NCBI GenBank assembly: GCA_964455395.1
Contig: CAYVWB010000016.1
Span: 9,772-73,771, forward strand
Direction of reading: 5' to 3'
Length of the DNA stretch: 64,000 nt
From: CAYVWB01 sp964455395
Lineage (GTDB): Bacteria > Desulfobacterota > Desulfovibrionia > Desulfovibrionales > Desulfovibrionaceae
Below are positions 1 to 8,256 of this stretch, piece by piece. A program made the position numbers and the translations under genes. Position 1 is the stretch's first letter; every line of letters starts with the position of its first letter. The notes under the pieces were generated by a model. That model was not told where the DNA came from and made no database searches. It saw only the letters and a list, made by a program, of their open reading frames with translations.

Positions 1-1
1 C

Positions 2-955
2 CACCTGACGGAGATTCTGCGTCAGGCGTTCTTCCTGCGTCCGCCTGCACCCAGCCGACAAGACGCCGCCGAAGGTGATCCGGCACACGATGGCGACGTG
101 GAATGGTTCAGCGGCCGACTCTCCATGTGGGGCCTCATCGGGGGGCTGGCAGCCATCGCGGCATGGTGCTGGTGGTTCGGCATGCCCCCCCTGGCCGCCT
201 TCGCAACGCCTATCATCTTTTTCATGGTGATGCTGGTGGCCAGCCGCATCGTCTGCCAAGGCGGCGTGCCGTACTTCACGCTTACGGCTGCGCCTATCGA
301 CGGTTTGCTGGCGCTGTTCGGTTCGAAGTTCTTCGGCGGTGGTGGGCTTGTCGCCGCGGCAGCGCTACAGAAAATCCTTTTTCTGGATTTACGAGAGTCG
401 CTCATGCCATCGCTTTTCCACAGCGCCAAGGTCGGCGAGGAGACTCGCAAGCCGCGACGGCTCTTCTGGGCGCTGGTCATCGCCTTGCTAGCGGCAGTGA
501 TCATCAGTTTTGTCAGCATGTTGTTCTTGGCGCACAAGTACGGCGTCCGGGATCTCTCGTTGAACTGGGCATCGCAAACCACCCTTTCCATGTATGAAAA
601 CGTGCAGCGGCTCACCGAGTCTCCTTCAGAAGGCGCAGACTGGGTTGTAAGCTTCGCAGCAGCTGGAGCGGTGGTGATGCTTGCGCTGGTGCTCCTGTAC
701 TATCGATTCGTCTGGTGGCCTATCCACCCGCTAGGCTATCTGCTCGCCTATAGCGGCGCCATGGAAGTGCTGTGGCTGAGCTTCTTCATCGGGTGGCTGG
801 CGAACCACCTTTGTCTGCATTATGGGGGCACTGCACTGTTCAAGAAGGTGCGGACGCTCTTTCTTGGATTCATCCTTGCGGATTTTCTGATGGGCGGCGT
901 GTATGCGATAATCGGTTTGATCACTGGCGCGAGCTACCAAGTCCTTCCGGTCTAA
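2..955 (+). CDS. OPT-like/DUF6785-type polytopic membrane protein, 5' end outside window
   Basis: The frame is open from the first bases of the window to the stop at 953-955, so this is the C-terminal ~317 residues of a longer protein; the GTG at 98 is probably internal. At least six hydrophobic segments are visible. Conserved-looking features are the stretch CQGGVPYFTL and a C-terminal block WPIHPLGYLL ... FFIGWLANHL ... LHYGG, as I recall it from the DUF6785/DUF6784 group of OPT-like membrane proteins. Known members lack an established substrate. The next gene starts 4 bp after this stop and has a similar C-terminal layout (PHG, then a YG-K-WR region), so the two may form a complex; that is inference. 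Confidence 0.7.
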   Translation, partial: HLTEILRQAFFLRPPAPSRQDAAEGDPAHDGDVEWFSGRLSMWGLIGGLAAIAAWCWWFGMPPLAAFATPIIFFMVMLVASRIVCQGGVPYFTLTAAPIDGLLALFGSKFFGGGGLVAAAALQKILFLDLRESLMPSLFHSAKVGEETRKPRRLFWALVIALLAAVIISFVSMLFLAHKYGVRDLSLNWASQTTLSMYENVQRLTESPSEGADWVVSFAAAGAVVMLALVLLYYRFVWWPIHPLGYLLAYSGAMEVLWLSFFIGWLANHLCLHYGGTALFKKVRTLFLGFILADFLMGGVYAIIGLITGASYQVLPV

Positions 956-958
956 GCC

Positions 959-2914
959 ATGTACCAAGACAAGGAATTACAAGAGTATCGGGACTTACTG
1001 AAGCCACCGAGCCAATTCGAGGAAGGCTTCGACTGGAAAACCATCGTCGGCGCCATTTTCATTGGTTTTCTGATGATGCCTGGCTCCATGTACCTGCAAC
1101 TCGTAATCGGCCAGGGCATAGGTCCTGCTGCGCGCTGGGTGACCATCATCCTCTTTGCCGAAATCGCCAAACGCTCGTATAACGAGCTCAAACAACAAGA
1201 GATTTTTCTCCTATACTACATGGCTGGAGCGGCGCTGGCCTCGCCCTTCTCCGGACTGCTCTGGAACCAGTACCTAGTGCAGTCCGACGCCGCCAAAATG
1301 CTTGGCGTCATTGAATATATCCCTACGTGGGTGGCGCCGCAACCGGGCTCGGAATCCCTGCTGGAGCGCACGTTTTTCCACCGTGACTGGCTCATCCCCA
1401 TCCTCTTGCTGGTGGGCTCACAGCTCATCCAACGCATCGACCAGTTCGGCTTGGGCTATGCTCTTTATCGAATAACTTCTGACGTAGAGAAACTTCCCTT
1501 CCCCATGGCGCCGGTCGGCGCGCTCGGCACCATGGCGCTCGCAGAGTCCACGGAAGACAAGAAAACCGGTTGGAAATGGCGCGTTTTCTCCATTGGAGGC
1601 GTGATAGGCATGCTCTTCGGCGGCGTCTATGTGTTGCTGCCAGCGCTCTCCGGTCTTCTCTTCACAGAACCGATACGTCTTATCCCCATACCGTGGATCG
1701 AGTTGACGCATTACACCGAGGACACCTTGCCGGCAGTCGCCATGGGGCTACAGCTGGACCTCGGTCTCGTGTTCGTTGGAATGGTGCTGCCCTTCTGGGC
1801 GGTTATCGGCGGTTTGGTGGGTTTGCTCATCACGGTAATCGCCAACCCGATACTCTACGAGCAGGGCATCCTCCACCGTTGGCACCAGGGCATGCAGACG
1901 GTGGAAACTGTTTTCGCCAACAATTTCGACTTTTACATGAGCTTTGGCATCGGCCTTGGCCTTTCCATCGGCGTCATCGGCATCTACCATGTGGTGAAGT
2001 CCTTCCGAGGCGCGAAGGGCCAGCTGGATTTCTCACTGCTGTTCAATCCACCGCGCGACCGTGGCGATATCAACTTCTGGGTATCCATAGGAATTTACCT
2101 CGTCTCGACCCTTGCGTACGTGTTGGCGTGCATGTGGCTGGTGCCGAACTTCCCTTGGTACTTTTTCGTGATATACGGTCTGATCTATACGCCGATCATT
2201 TCGTACATCACGGCGCGCATGGAAGGCATCGCCGGCCAATTTGTCAGCCTGCCGCTGGTCCGCGAATTCAGCTTCATTGCAGGCGCCAAGTACTTTGGAT
2301 ACCAAGGAATCGAGATCTGGTACGCGCCCATCCCCATTCACAACTATGGTGAAGCCACTGTGAAATTCCGAGAAATCGAATTGACCGGCACAAGCTTGCG
2401 GGGCATTATCAAAGCCGAAATCGTCGTCTTCCCTGTAGTAATGATCGCTTCACTAATATTTTCTCAGTTCCTCTGGCGACTCGCGCCCATCCCTTCTGCA
2501 AGCTATCCCTACGCCCAAGAACTCTGGCATTTGCAAGCGCTCAATGGTTTGCTTCTGCAGACCTCTACCCTGGAAGGCAACTCCTTGTTCTTCCAAGCAC
2601 TTTCAGCGGACTTCCTGGGCGCAGGACTCATCTTCGGGCTTTTCGCCTATTTTCTGCTCAACCTGTTCGGTCTTCCAATACTTCTCGTATACGGAGTGGT
2701 GCGTGGTCTGGGGCAGTCCACCCCCCATGGCGTTATCCTGGAGGTCGCAGGCGCCTTGTTGGGGCGGTTCTACTTTCTTCGCAAATATGGTACAAAATGG
2801 CGACATTACGCGCCAGTTCTGCTCGCCGGCTTTTCCTGCGGCATGGGCCTTGCCGGCATGTTCGCCATGGGGTGCACCTTGATACTCAAATCTCTGGGGC
2901 GGCTTGCATACTGA
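959..2914 (+). CDS. Second OPT-like/DUF6785-type membrane protein
   Basis: A 651-residue polytopic inner-membrane protein with about 12-14 hydrophobic segments. The soluble N-terminus (residues 1-22) leads into a first helix near WKTIVGAIFIGFLMMPGSM. The early segment, with a QLVIGQG motif and a cytosolic KRSYNELKQQE loop, resembles OPT oligopeptide-transporter-like proteins. The C-terminal part (STPHGVILEVAGALLGRFYF, then RKYGTKWRHYAP) parallels the end of the preceding gene, which suggests paralogous subunits. Start ATG 959 lies 4 bp after the upstream stop, so the pair is almost certainly co-transcribed. Transport of a peptide- or siderophore-like solute is possible but not shown by the sequence. 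Confidence 0.7.
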   Translation: MYQDKELQEYRDLLKPPSQFEEGFDWKTIVGAIFIGFLMMPGSMYLQLVIGQGIGPAARWVTIILFAEIAKRSYNELKQQEIFLLYYMAGAALASPFSGLLWNQYLVQSDAAKMLGVIEYIPTWVAPQPGSESLLERTFFHRDWLIPILLLVGSQLIQRIDQFGLGYALYRITSDVEKLPFPMAPVGALGTMALAESTEDKKTGWKWRVFSIGGVIGMLFGGVYVLLPALSGLLFTEPIRLIPIPWIELTHYTEDTLPAVAMGLQLDLGLVFVGMVLPFWAVIGGLVGLLITVIANPILYEQGILHRWHQGMQTVETVFANNFDFYMSFGIGLGLSIGVIGIYHVVKSFRGAKGQLDFSLLFNPPRDRGDINFWVSIGIYLVSTLAYVLACMWLVPNFPWYFFVIYGLIYTPIISYITARMEGIAGQFVSLPLVREFSFIAGAKYFGYQGIEIWYAPIPIHNYGEATVKFREIELTGTSLRGIIKAEIVVFPVVMIASLIFSQFLWRLAPIPSASYPYAQELWHLQALNGLLLQTSTLEGNSLFFQALSADFLGAGLIFGLFAYFLLNLFGLPILLVYGVVRGLGQSTPHGVILEVAGALLGRFYFLRKYGTKWRHYAPVLLAGFSCGMGLAGMFAMGCTLILKSLGRLAY

Positions 2915-3042
2915 AAATCGTCTCGTCTATTGACTTCAGTTCAATGATTTCGCCCCGCCAAGCGATCACAACCATGCCCGACGCCGCCACAGCCTCGAAA
3001 CGAGATGGCGCATTTCCAACGAATGAAGAGAAGAGGCGAGCC

Positions 3043-3393
3043 ATGAACATAGACAACGCCATTGAAAATGGAGTCACCATTATCACGGCACGAGGGAGAA
3101 TGAACGCTGCGGAGACACGCGCTCTGGAAGAAACCGTGCGCATGGCGCTGGACCGAGGCGACAGCAAAATTCTTTTTGACTTCTCGCACTTGGAGTATAT
3201 AAACAGCTCCGGCCTGCGCGTGCTGGTGATGACTTACCAACGTTTGAAAAAAAACCGCCCGGGAGAGGTCGCCATCGCAGGGCTACGCGACTACATAATG
3301 GAACTCTTCGAAATATCTGGATATGACAAACTGTTCAGCCTCTACGAGACGCCTCAGGACGCCTTGGAGGCGCTCCACAAGGCCCAGCCATGA
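3043..3393 (+). CDS. STAS-domain anti-sigma factor antagonist
   Basis: A 116-residue single STAS domain. Members of this family (SpoIIAA/RsbV-like) bind and release a switch kinase or anti-sigma factor depending on phosphorylation of a conserved Ser. That Ser lies in FSHLEYINSSGLRVL near residue 53. The rest of the fold is visible (GVTIITARGRMN at the N-terminus, GLRDYIMELFEISGYDKLF near the end). The frame is open further upstream, but ATG 3043 has an AGAGG ribosome site about 7 nt before it and begins at the domain boundary. No switch kinase or sigma factor is nearby. The gene follows the membrane-protein pair by 128 bp, so a link to transport control is possible but unproven. Confidence 0.85.
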   Translation: MNIDNAIENGVTIITARGRMNAAETRALEETVRMALDRGDSKILFDFSHLEYINSSGLRVLVMTYQRLKKNRPGEVAIAGLRDYIMELFEISGYDKLFSLYETPQDALEALHKAQP

Positions 3394-3406
3394 GGCCTCG
3401 GCGCCG

Positions 3407-3937
3407 CTAGAAATTCATTATTCCGATATTGACCTTCATGCCGTCTTGTTGCTTACGCTTTTGCGAAAGAAAATCAGACGCTTTGGAGGGATTGGTCGGC
3501 TCCTTCTTTCCACCGCCACTGCCAATCATGTCCGCCAGGGAAGCCTCTTCGGGCCCCTCGCTCTCCCGCGTCACTTTCCACCAATACGCCGGTTTTCCTT
3601 TGAAATAGACGACGAAAAGACGGTCATTGGGGCGGTCTTCCAGCGCAAAGGCTTTGCGCCGACACATGGTGACGCCGTCGTCTTGCATGTAGGCCATTTC
3701 CTCGTCGCTCACGAGGGTCCATTCCCGCAAATCCGGAAAGGGATTCATCTCGTCTATGACGTTGCAATCTTCTGGAATTTCAATATAATCAAAAGCAGCA
3801 GCCGGCTGCGGGGAAAGCACAAGCACAGCAGCGAGCAGCAACACGCCGACAACTCCGCAACCCCAGGCCAGACCACGGCCTCCTGCCGTCAACGAACCAG
3901 AATGAAAGGAAAAACACATCGCGCTATACGTCCGCAT
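3407..3937 (-). CDS. Exported hypothetical protein
   Basis: A 176-residue protein not recognised as a named family. ATG 3937 is preceded by a strong GGGGGAG ribosome site. A long N-region of about 27 residues precedes a hydrophobic signal or anchor segment (GVVGVLLLAAVLVLS) ending in AAA before the mature part. The mature domain is acidic and aromatic (FDYIEIPEDC, then RLFVVYFKGKPAYWWKV), with two cysteines and a basic, low-complexity tail (GSGGGKKEP ... SQKRKQQDG). It converges on the STAS gene with a 13-bp gap and no clear terminator between them. A periplasmic location is inferred. Confidence 0.7.
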   Translation of the reverse strand: MRTYSAMCFSFHSGSLTAGGRGLAWGCGVVGVLLLAAVLVLSPQPAAAFDYIEIPEDCNVIDEMNPFPDLREWTLVSDEEMAYMQDDGVTMCRRKAFALEDRPNDRLFVVYFKGKPAYWWKVTRESEGPEEASLADMIGSGGGKKEPTNPSKASDFLSQKRKQQDGMKVNIGIMNF

Positions 3938-4056
3938 GGGTACTCCCCCGTGACGCAGGCGCCGCCGCCTGCATAGATGTGGTTGAAGACCTCTCTATAA
4001 ACAGAGTGGCGGCAGCATGCAAGACCCACCTCGCCGAGGATTCCCCAACCCCCCTG

Positions 4057-4085
4057 TGGACACGCTCGCCCCGCGCATGTATACT
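4057..4085 (+). promoter_or_regulatory. Sigma-70-type promoter for the exported protein at 4092
   Basis: TGGACA at 4057-4062 and TATACT at 4080-4085 are separated by exactly 17 bp, matching the housekeeping consensus at 5/6 and 5/6. The predicted start of transcription is near 4092, at or just before the first usable ATG, so the downstream message would have little or no leader. Confidence 0.6.
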
Positions 4086-4091
4086 TTCCTC

Positions 4092-4760
4092 ATGAAATCT
4101 CGTGTTCTCCGCCATTGCATGTTCCGTTTCACGCGCTCCGCCGTGTTGACCCTCGCTGCGCTTGTCGTCTTCATCGTCGCCGCAGATACCGCACACGCCG
4201 AGCTTCCGCGCGAGCTGCTTGGCGTGACTCTTGGCGAACCCGCCGAAAACTACGCCGACTACTACTGGAGCAATTCCGCCGCCAAGCTGCGCGACAAGCC
4301 TTTTCTGACCGAAGCGACCATCCGCCGCGCACAGTTCCCCGGTATCCGTGGAGGCAGCCTCGCATGGGGAAACTGCGCCAATCCCGGAACCCTCATCGAA
4401 ATGAAACTCAAGTTCGAGGACCGTGAGCGCGACCTCTACAAGAAACTCTATTCCATATACAAGAAAAACTGGGGCGAACCCGACGAATGGCAAGGCAACG
4501 CCTTCAACACCATCCAATCCTGGAAATGGATGGTCCGCGACGGCGACGAACGCATCAACATCGTGCTGACCTGGAGCGAAAGCAAAGACATGCGTCCCGG
4601 CGTCTCCATCAAGATGACCATGCGCACCCTCTGGGAAGAAGAATACGCATGTTATCACGAACAGTTGGATGAACACCGACCGCAGGATTTCGACACCACG
4701 CCGGCGGAAGCCCTCGACCTCTCCCGCTATGTGCCTGCTCCTCCGGACGCCACACCCTGA
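4092..4760 (+). CDS. Exported hypothetical protein
   Basis: A protein of about 222 residues with a clear Sec signal peptide (RSAVLTLAALVVFIVAADTAHA, cut before ELPRELLGV). No family is recognised. The mature part begins with LPRELLGVTLGE, a form common in small exported proteins that model a ligand-dependent scaffold, and continues with a Trp/Tyr-rich region (NIVLTWSESKD, RTLWEEEYACYHEQ). The promoter 4057-4085 predicts transcription from about 4092, so either ATG 4092 (nearly leaderless) or ATG 4119, where the signal peptide proper begins, is the start; no Shine-Dalgarno sequence marks either. Several residues follow a similar plan to the exported protein at 48321 (LPGVSFGMAYKD). Confidence 0.72.
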   Translation: MKSRVLRHCMFRFTRSAVLTLAALVVFIVAADTAHAELPRELLGVTLGEPAENYADYYWSNSAAKLRDKPFLTEATIRRAQFPGIRGGSLAWGNCANPGTLIEMKLKFEDRERDLYKKLYSIYKKNWGEPDEWQGNAFNTIQSWKWMVRDGDERINIVLTWSESKDMRPGVSIKMTMRTLWEEEYACYHEQLDEHRPQDFDTTPAEALDLSRYVPAPPDATP

Positions 4761-4823
4761 CAGCTTTTGGACCGGACGCTCGCCGCACGCTCCGTCGTCA
4801 CCCAACCACTCGACTGCGCCCCC

Positions 4824-5876
4824 ATGGCCGCCACCCCCGCGTCCCCCCTGCCCAACGAAGCGGCCCCCGAGACAGCGCCCTTCGCATGGAACGGCCTCCA
4901 ACTCCGCATCCCCGCAACGTGCCGCCCCCTGGCGTTGGAAAAGAACTTCGTCCGCCTGGAAGACGACCACGGCCCTCGCCTGGAATGCAACTGGGGCCAC
5001 GCGCCCGCAGCGTTCTCCATGGCGCGCATGCTGAAGAAGACCGCCCGGCGCATGCGCGGCGCCGCCTCCATGGACGCCTCGCCGGAAGGCGTGCGTGCGC
5101 TCCCCGACGCCTTCCGCGCCAGCCTGGACGCGCTGGAACGCCGCGGTCTCCAAACCCGCCTGTTCGCTTGGCGCGCAGGCGAAAGGGTCACGCCGGGAGC
5201 CGCGCTCCACGACCCCAAAGCGCGCATGTCGCTGCTGATCCGCGCCTTTCCTCAAGACGAAAGTGGACACGAACTCGCCACGCTGGGCGCGCTGCGGCTG
5301 CATGGCCCGGAGATGCCCCGGCCCTGGCGGATCTTCGGGATAGAAGCCGTCACGCCGCCTGGGCTCACCCTCGCGAAGTTCAGCTTCCGACCCGGGGCGT
5401 TCCTTCTGGAATTTGCGGACGGCAAGGAAACACGCGTCACGCTGGAACGCTTCGGGCCGGCGAGCGTGCTGCTCAAACACCTCGACTTGCGCGCCTGGGT
5501 CGCCGAGCGCCTCCCGCATCTCCGGCTCGATGACGCGCTCTGCGCGCCGGAAGACGAAGCCGCTGCGTTGGCGCGAGACTCACTCGTCCAGACTTCCGAC
5601 GAATCACCGGGGGAATTGCCCAACGACTCGAATAGTCTGCACAACGCTCCAGCGGAAGCAGCCGTACTCTGGAAGCGGCCCTGGCCTGCCGGGCTACGCG
5701 GGTGGCTGATGCGTCGCCTCCCGACGCGAAAACGTGGCGGCCCCGTGACGCTCTTCGCGCGGCTGGCTGACTCCCAGAGCAAGATTCTGCTGGCGCGCAT
5801 GGAAGGCCGCCGCCCTCTCCCCATGACGCCTACTGATGAATTCTCCAACATCTGCAAAAGTTTCCATGCGACGTAA
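4824..5876 (+). CDS. Uncharacterised protein paired with a PqqD-family protein
   Basis: About 350 residues, soluble, with no signal peptide or membrane segment. I do not recognise the family. The N-terminal domain starts at FAWNGLQLRIP and contains a compact motif FVRLEDDHGPRLECNWG (about residues 47-63). The middle carries PWRIFGIEAVTPPGLTLAKF and FRPGAFLLEF, so it may be a repeated beta-rich fold. The C-terminus is basic (RKRGGPVTLFARL). ATG 4824 is chosen over a TTG at 4767, which directly follows the preceding stop; neither has a good ribosome site. Its 3' end overlaps the PqqD-family gene by 11 bp or more, indicating translational coupling and a shared task. Confidence 0.65.
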   Translation: MAATPASPLPNEAAPETAPFAWNGLQLRIPATCRPLALEKNFVRLEDDHGPRLECNWGHAPAAFSMARMLKKTARRMRGAASMDASPEGVRALPDAFRASLDALERRGLQTRLFAWRAGERVTPGAALHDPKARMSLLIRAFPQDESGHELATLGALRLHGPEMPRPWRIFGIEAVTPPGLTLAKFSFRPGAFLLEFADGKETRVTLERFGPASVLLKHLDLRAWVAERLPHLRLDDALCAPEDEAAALARDSLVQTSDESPGELPNDSNSLHNAPAEAAVLWKRPWPAGLRGWLMRRLPTRKRGGPVTLFARLADSQSKILLARMEGRRPLPMTPTDEFSNICKSFHAT

Positions 5877-6348
5877 GCGACGCGCCCCCACCATCACCCG
5901 CGGCGAGGCCCTTGCAGCGCGCCCCGTGCGCAACGAAGCCGTGGACGAAGAACACCGCACCGACGACGCAGACGCCCCGGTGCTCCGGTTGGTGTACGCC
6001 GTGCGTTACAAACCGTGGTTCGGCCGGCTGGCCAGCAAGCTGGGTCGGTGGGACGAGCGCCCCATGACGCGCCGACTGGAGCTGGACGAGATGGGGACGC
6101 TGGTCTGGCGTCTCATCGACGGCGACCGCGACGTCAACGCCATCATCCGGGAATTCGCCGCCGCGTACCGTCTACAGCCGCGCGAGGCCGAAGTGGCCGT
6201 CACCACCTTCATCAAGCAGCTGGGCCAGCGCGGCGTCATCGTGTTACGGGAAGCGACAGACGAAGAGCCGGAAGCCGCCTCCACGGAGACGCAGGCTGCG
6301 GACCAGTCTGCGCCGAAACGGCCTCCGGACAGCCCCACTTCCAAGTGA
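5866..6348 (+). CDS. PqqD-family protein (RiPP recognition-element-like)
   Basis: About 160 residues. The central part, RRLELDEMGTLVWRLIDG then VNAIIREFAAAYRL and EVAVTTFIKQLGQRGVIVL (about residues 63-125), is the PqqD fold: a three-stranded sheet with a winged-helix bundle. In characterised systems it binds precursor peptides and hands them to a radical-SAM or other modifying enzyme. Here a basic N-terminal extension and an acidic/Pro-rich tail flank the domain. ATG 5866 overlaps the upstream gene by 11 bp; an ATG at 5836 is also possible. No radical-SAM enzyme or obvious precursor lies in the window, so a peptide-modification role is only a hypothesis. Confidence 0.8.
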   Translation: MRRKRRAPTITRGEALAARPVRNEAVDEEHRTDDADAPVLRLVYAVRYKPWFGRLASKLGRWDERPMTRRLELDEMGTLVWRLIDGDRDVNAIIREFAAAYRLQPREAEVAVTTFIKQLGQRGVIVLREATDEEPEAASTETQAADQSAPKRPPDSPTSK

Positions 6349-6425
6349 CCGACGCCGCGCCGGGGCCTGCTCCACGCTCGGGAGGGCAGCCCCCCTTCAC
6401 CCGCAGCGGGCTCCGTGATGGGGTG

Positions 6426-6662
6426 CTACAGAAAGTCGGGGTCGATGCCGGCTTTGCCGTTGGCGAGCATGATCTTGACGAACTGGATGGAGCGGTCGTC
6501 GGCGGGCACGATGGGGAACTGCCCCTTGCAGGCGTCGCACTGGGCCATGGTGGGCTGGGTGGGGCCAATGAGCGGGACGTGACGCTGGCAGAAGGGACAA
6601 GGGTAGAAGAAAACGAGCTCCAGAGAACTCGGCTTGACCGGTGTGAGAGGTTTTTCGCTCAC
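6426..6662 (-). CDS. Small zinc-ribbon protein
   Basis: A 78-residue protein with two cysteine pairs, YPCPFCQRHVPL and AQCDACKGQFPI, spaced as in a zinc ribbon; a structural zinc site is inferred. The remainder (DRSIQFVKIMLANGKAGIDP) is a short helix-forming tail. GTG 6662 starts 25 bp after the gpmI stop on the same strand, so it is the likely last gene of the nitroreductase-rsfS-gpmI operon. No function is assigned. Confidence 0.7.
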   Translation of the reverse strand: MSEKPLTPVKPSSLELVFFYPCPFCQRHVPLIGPTQPTMAQCDACKGQFPIVPADDRSIQFVKIMLANGKAGIDPDFL

Positions 6663-6687
6663 GGTTGCTCCGGGGCTGGAAGGTGGC

Positions 6688-8256
6688 TCAATCGACGAGG
6701 CTTTCGCCAGTCATGGCGGAGGGTTGCGGCATCCCCCACAGTTTGAGAATGGTGGGCGCGACGTCACCCAGCTTGCCCGACCGCAACACGCGGCCTTGGT
6801 GGCCTTCACCGATGAGCACGAGGGGCGCTGCGTTGGTGGAATGTGCTGTCATCACGCCGCCCTGGGCGTCCAGCATCTCCTCGGCGTTGCCGTGGTCGGA
6901 GGTCAGCAGCACCTGCCCGCCGCGGTCCTGCACGGCAGTCACCAGCTTGTCCACGCAGGCGTCCACCACTTCACACGCCTTGATGGCGGCTTCCATGACG
7001 CCGGTGTGGCCCACCATATCGAGGTTGGCCAAGTTGCAGACCACCAGACTGAAGCCGCCTTCGCGAAGGGCGTTGGCGCAGCGTTCGGTGACTTCGTAGG
7101 CGCTCATCTCCGGTTTGAGGTCGTAGGTGGCGACGTCTTGCGGCGAAGGGGTCAGCTCGCGCGCTTCGCCGGGGAAGGGTTCCTCCTGGCCGGCGTTGAA
7201 GAAGTACGTCACATGGGCGTACTTCTCCGTCTCCGCAATGCGCAGCTGGGTCAGGTTGTGGCTGGCCACCACCTCGCCCAAGGTGTCGCGGTATGTTTCG
7301 GGGGGAAAGGCTGCCGCCACGCCAAGGGCGGTCAGCTCGCTGTCGTACTCGGTCATGGAAGCGAACCCGGCCAGGGTGGGATGCGCTTCCCGGGGGAACT
7401 CGTCGAAGTCCGGGTCCACGAAGGCGCGGGAGAGCTGCCGCGCGCGGTCTGCGCGGAAATTGAAGAAGAAGACGCCGTCGCCATCGCGGATGGTCCCGGC
7501 GTCGTCGTTTTTCACCACCACACGGGGCGTGATGAACTCGTCGTTCTCGCCGGCTTCATAAGCGGCCTGGACGGCGGCCACGGGCTCTTCGAAGGCGGGG
7601 ATACCCTCCGTGGGGCCCAGGGTCAGCGCACGATAGGCGCGGTTCACGCGGTCCCAGCGTTTGTCCCGGTCCATGGCGTAATAGCGGCCGGAAACCACGC
7701 CCACACGGCCCCAGCCTTGGCGGTCCAGCTCCGCAGTGAGGTTGCGCATGAAGTCCAGCCCGGAGCGCGGCGGCGTGTCGCGGCCGTCCATCCAGGTGTG
7801 GATGACGAGTTCCACGCCGTGGGTCTTGGCGATGGCGATGAGCTCATAGAGGTGCTGCTGATGGCTGTGCACGCCGCCGTCCGAGAGCAGCCCCATGTAG
7901 TGCAGCCGGCCCCCCTGGCGTTTGACCGCTTCGATGAGGTTGCGCAGCGTCCGGTTCTCGGCGAGACGGTCTTCCTCGATGGCTTTGTCGATGCGCGTCA
8001 TGTCCTGGTCGATCACGCGGCCGGCGCCCAGATTCATGTGACCCACTTCGGAGTTGCCCATGAACCCCTCGGGCAGGCCCACGGCGCGGCCGGAGCACGC
8101 CAATTCGGCGCATGGCCATTCCTGCTGCAGACGGTCCAGCGTGGGCGTGTGCGCGCGGGAGATGGCGTTGCCCGCCGAGGCGTCGGCCACGCCCCAGCCG
8201 TCCAGAATGAGCAGCAGCGTCAGCCGCGGGGACTCGGGGGTCGTTTCAGGGCTCAT
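6688..8256 (-). CDS. gpmI: 2,3-bisphosphoglycerate-independent phosphoglycerate mutase
   Basis: A 522-residue cytosolic enzyme that interconverts 3- and 2-phosphoglycerate in glycolysis and gluconeogenesis with two Mn ions. The metal site starts at LLILDGWGVAD (Asp19), the phosphorylated Ser is Ser69 in GNSEVGHMNLGAGR, and the insertion domain contains HTWMDGRDTPP. The second metal cluster is seen in TSDHGNAEEM near the C-terminus. Length is normal for the family (about 510). Its ATG overlaps the rsfS stop by 4 bp (ATGA), so translation is coupled to a ribosome-silencing factor. Confidence 0.97.
   Translation of the reverse strand: MSPETTPESPRLTLLLILDGWGVADASAGNAISRAHTPTLDRLQQEWPCAELACSGRAVGLPEGFMGNSEVGHMNLGAGRVIDQDMTRIDKAIEEDRLAENRTLRNLIEAVKRQGGRLHYMGLLSDGGVHSHQQHLYELIAIAKTHGVELVIHTWMDGRDTPPRSGLDFMRNLTAELDRQGWGRVGVVSGRYYAMDRDKRWDRVNRAYRALTLGPTEGIPAFEEPVAAVQAAYEAGENDEFITPRVVVKNDDAGTIRDGDGVFFFNFRADRARQLSRAFVDPDFDEFPREAHPTLAGFASMTEYDSELTALGVAAAFPPETYRDTLGEVVASHNLTQLRIAETEKYAHVTYFFNAGQEEPFPGEARELTPSPQDVATYDLKPEMSAYEVTERCANALREGGFSLVVCNLANLDMVGHTGVMEAAIKACEVVDACVDKLVTAVQDRGGQVLLTSDHGNAEEMLDAQGGVMTAHSTNAAPLVLIGEGHQGRVLRSGKLGDVAPTILKLWGMPQPSAMTGESLVD

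Noticed and set aside
2928..2960. TTGACT before the STAS gene as a promoter
   Set aside because: No -10 at acceptable distance.
3924..5519. 531-codon frame antisense to two exported or unknown genes
   Set aside because: Composition is a typical shadow; the plus-strand genes have signal peptide, overlap and PqqD context.
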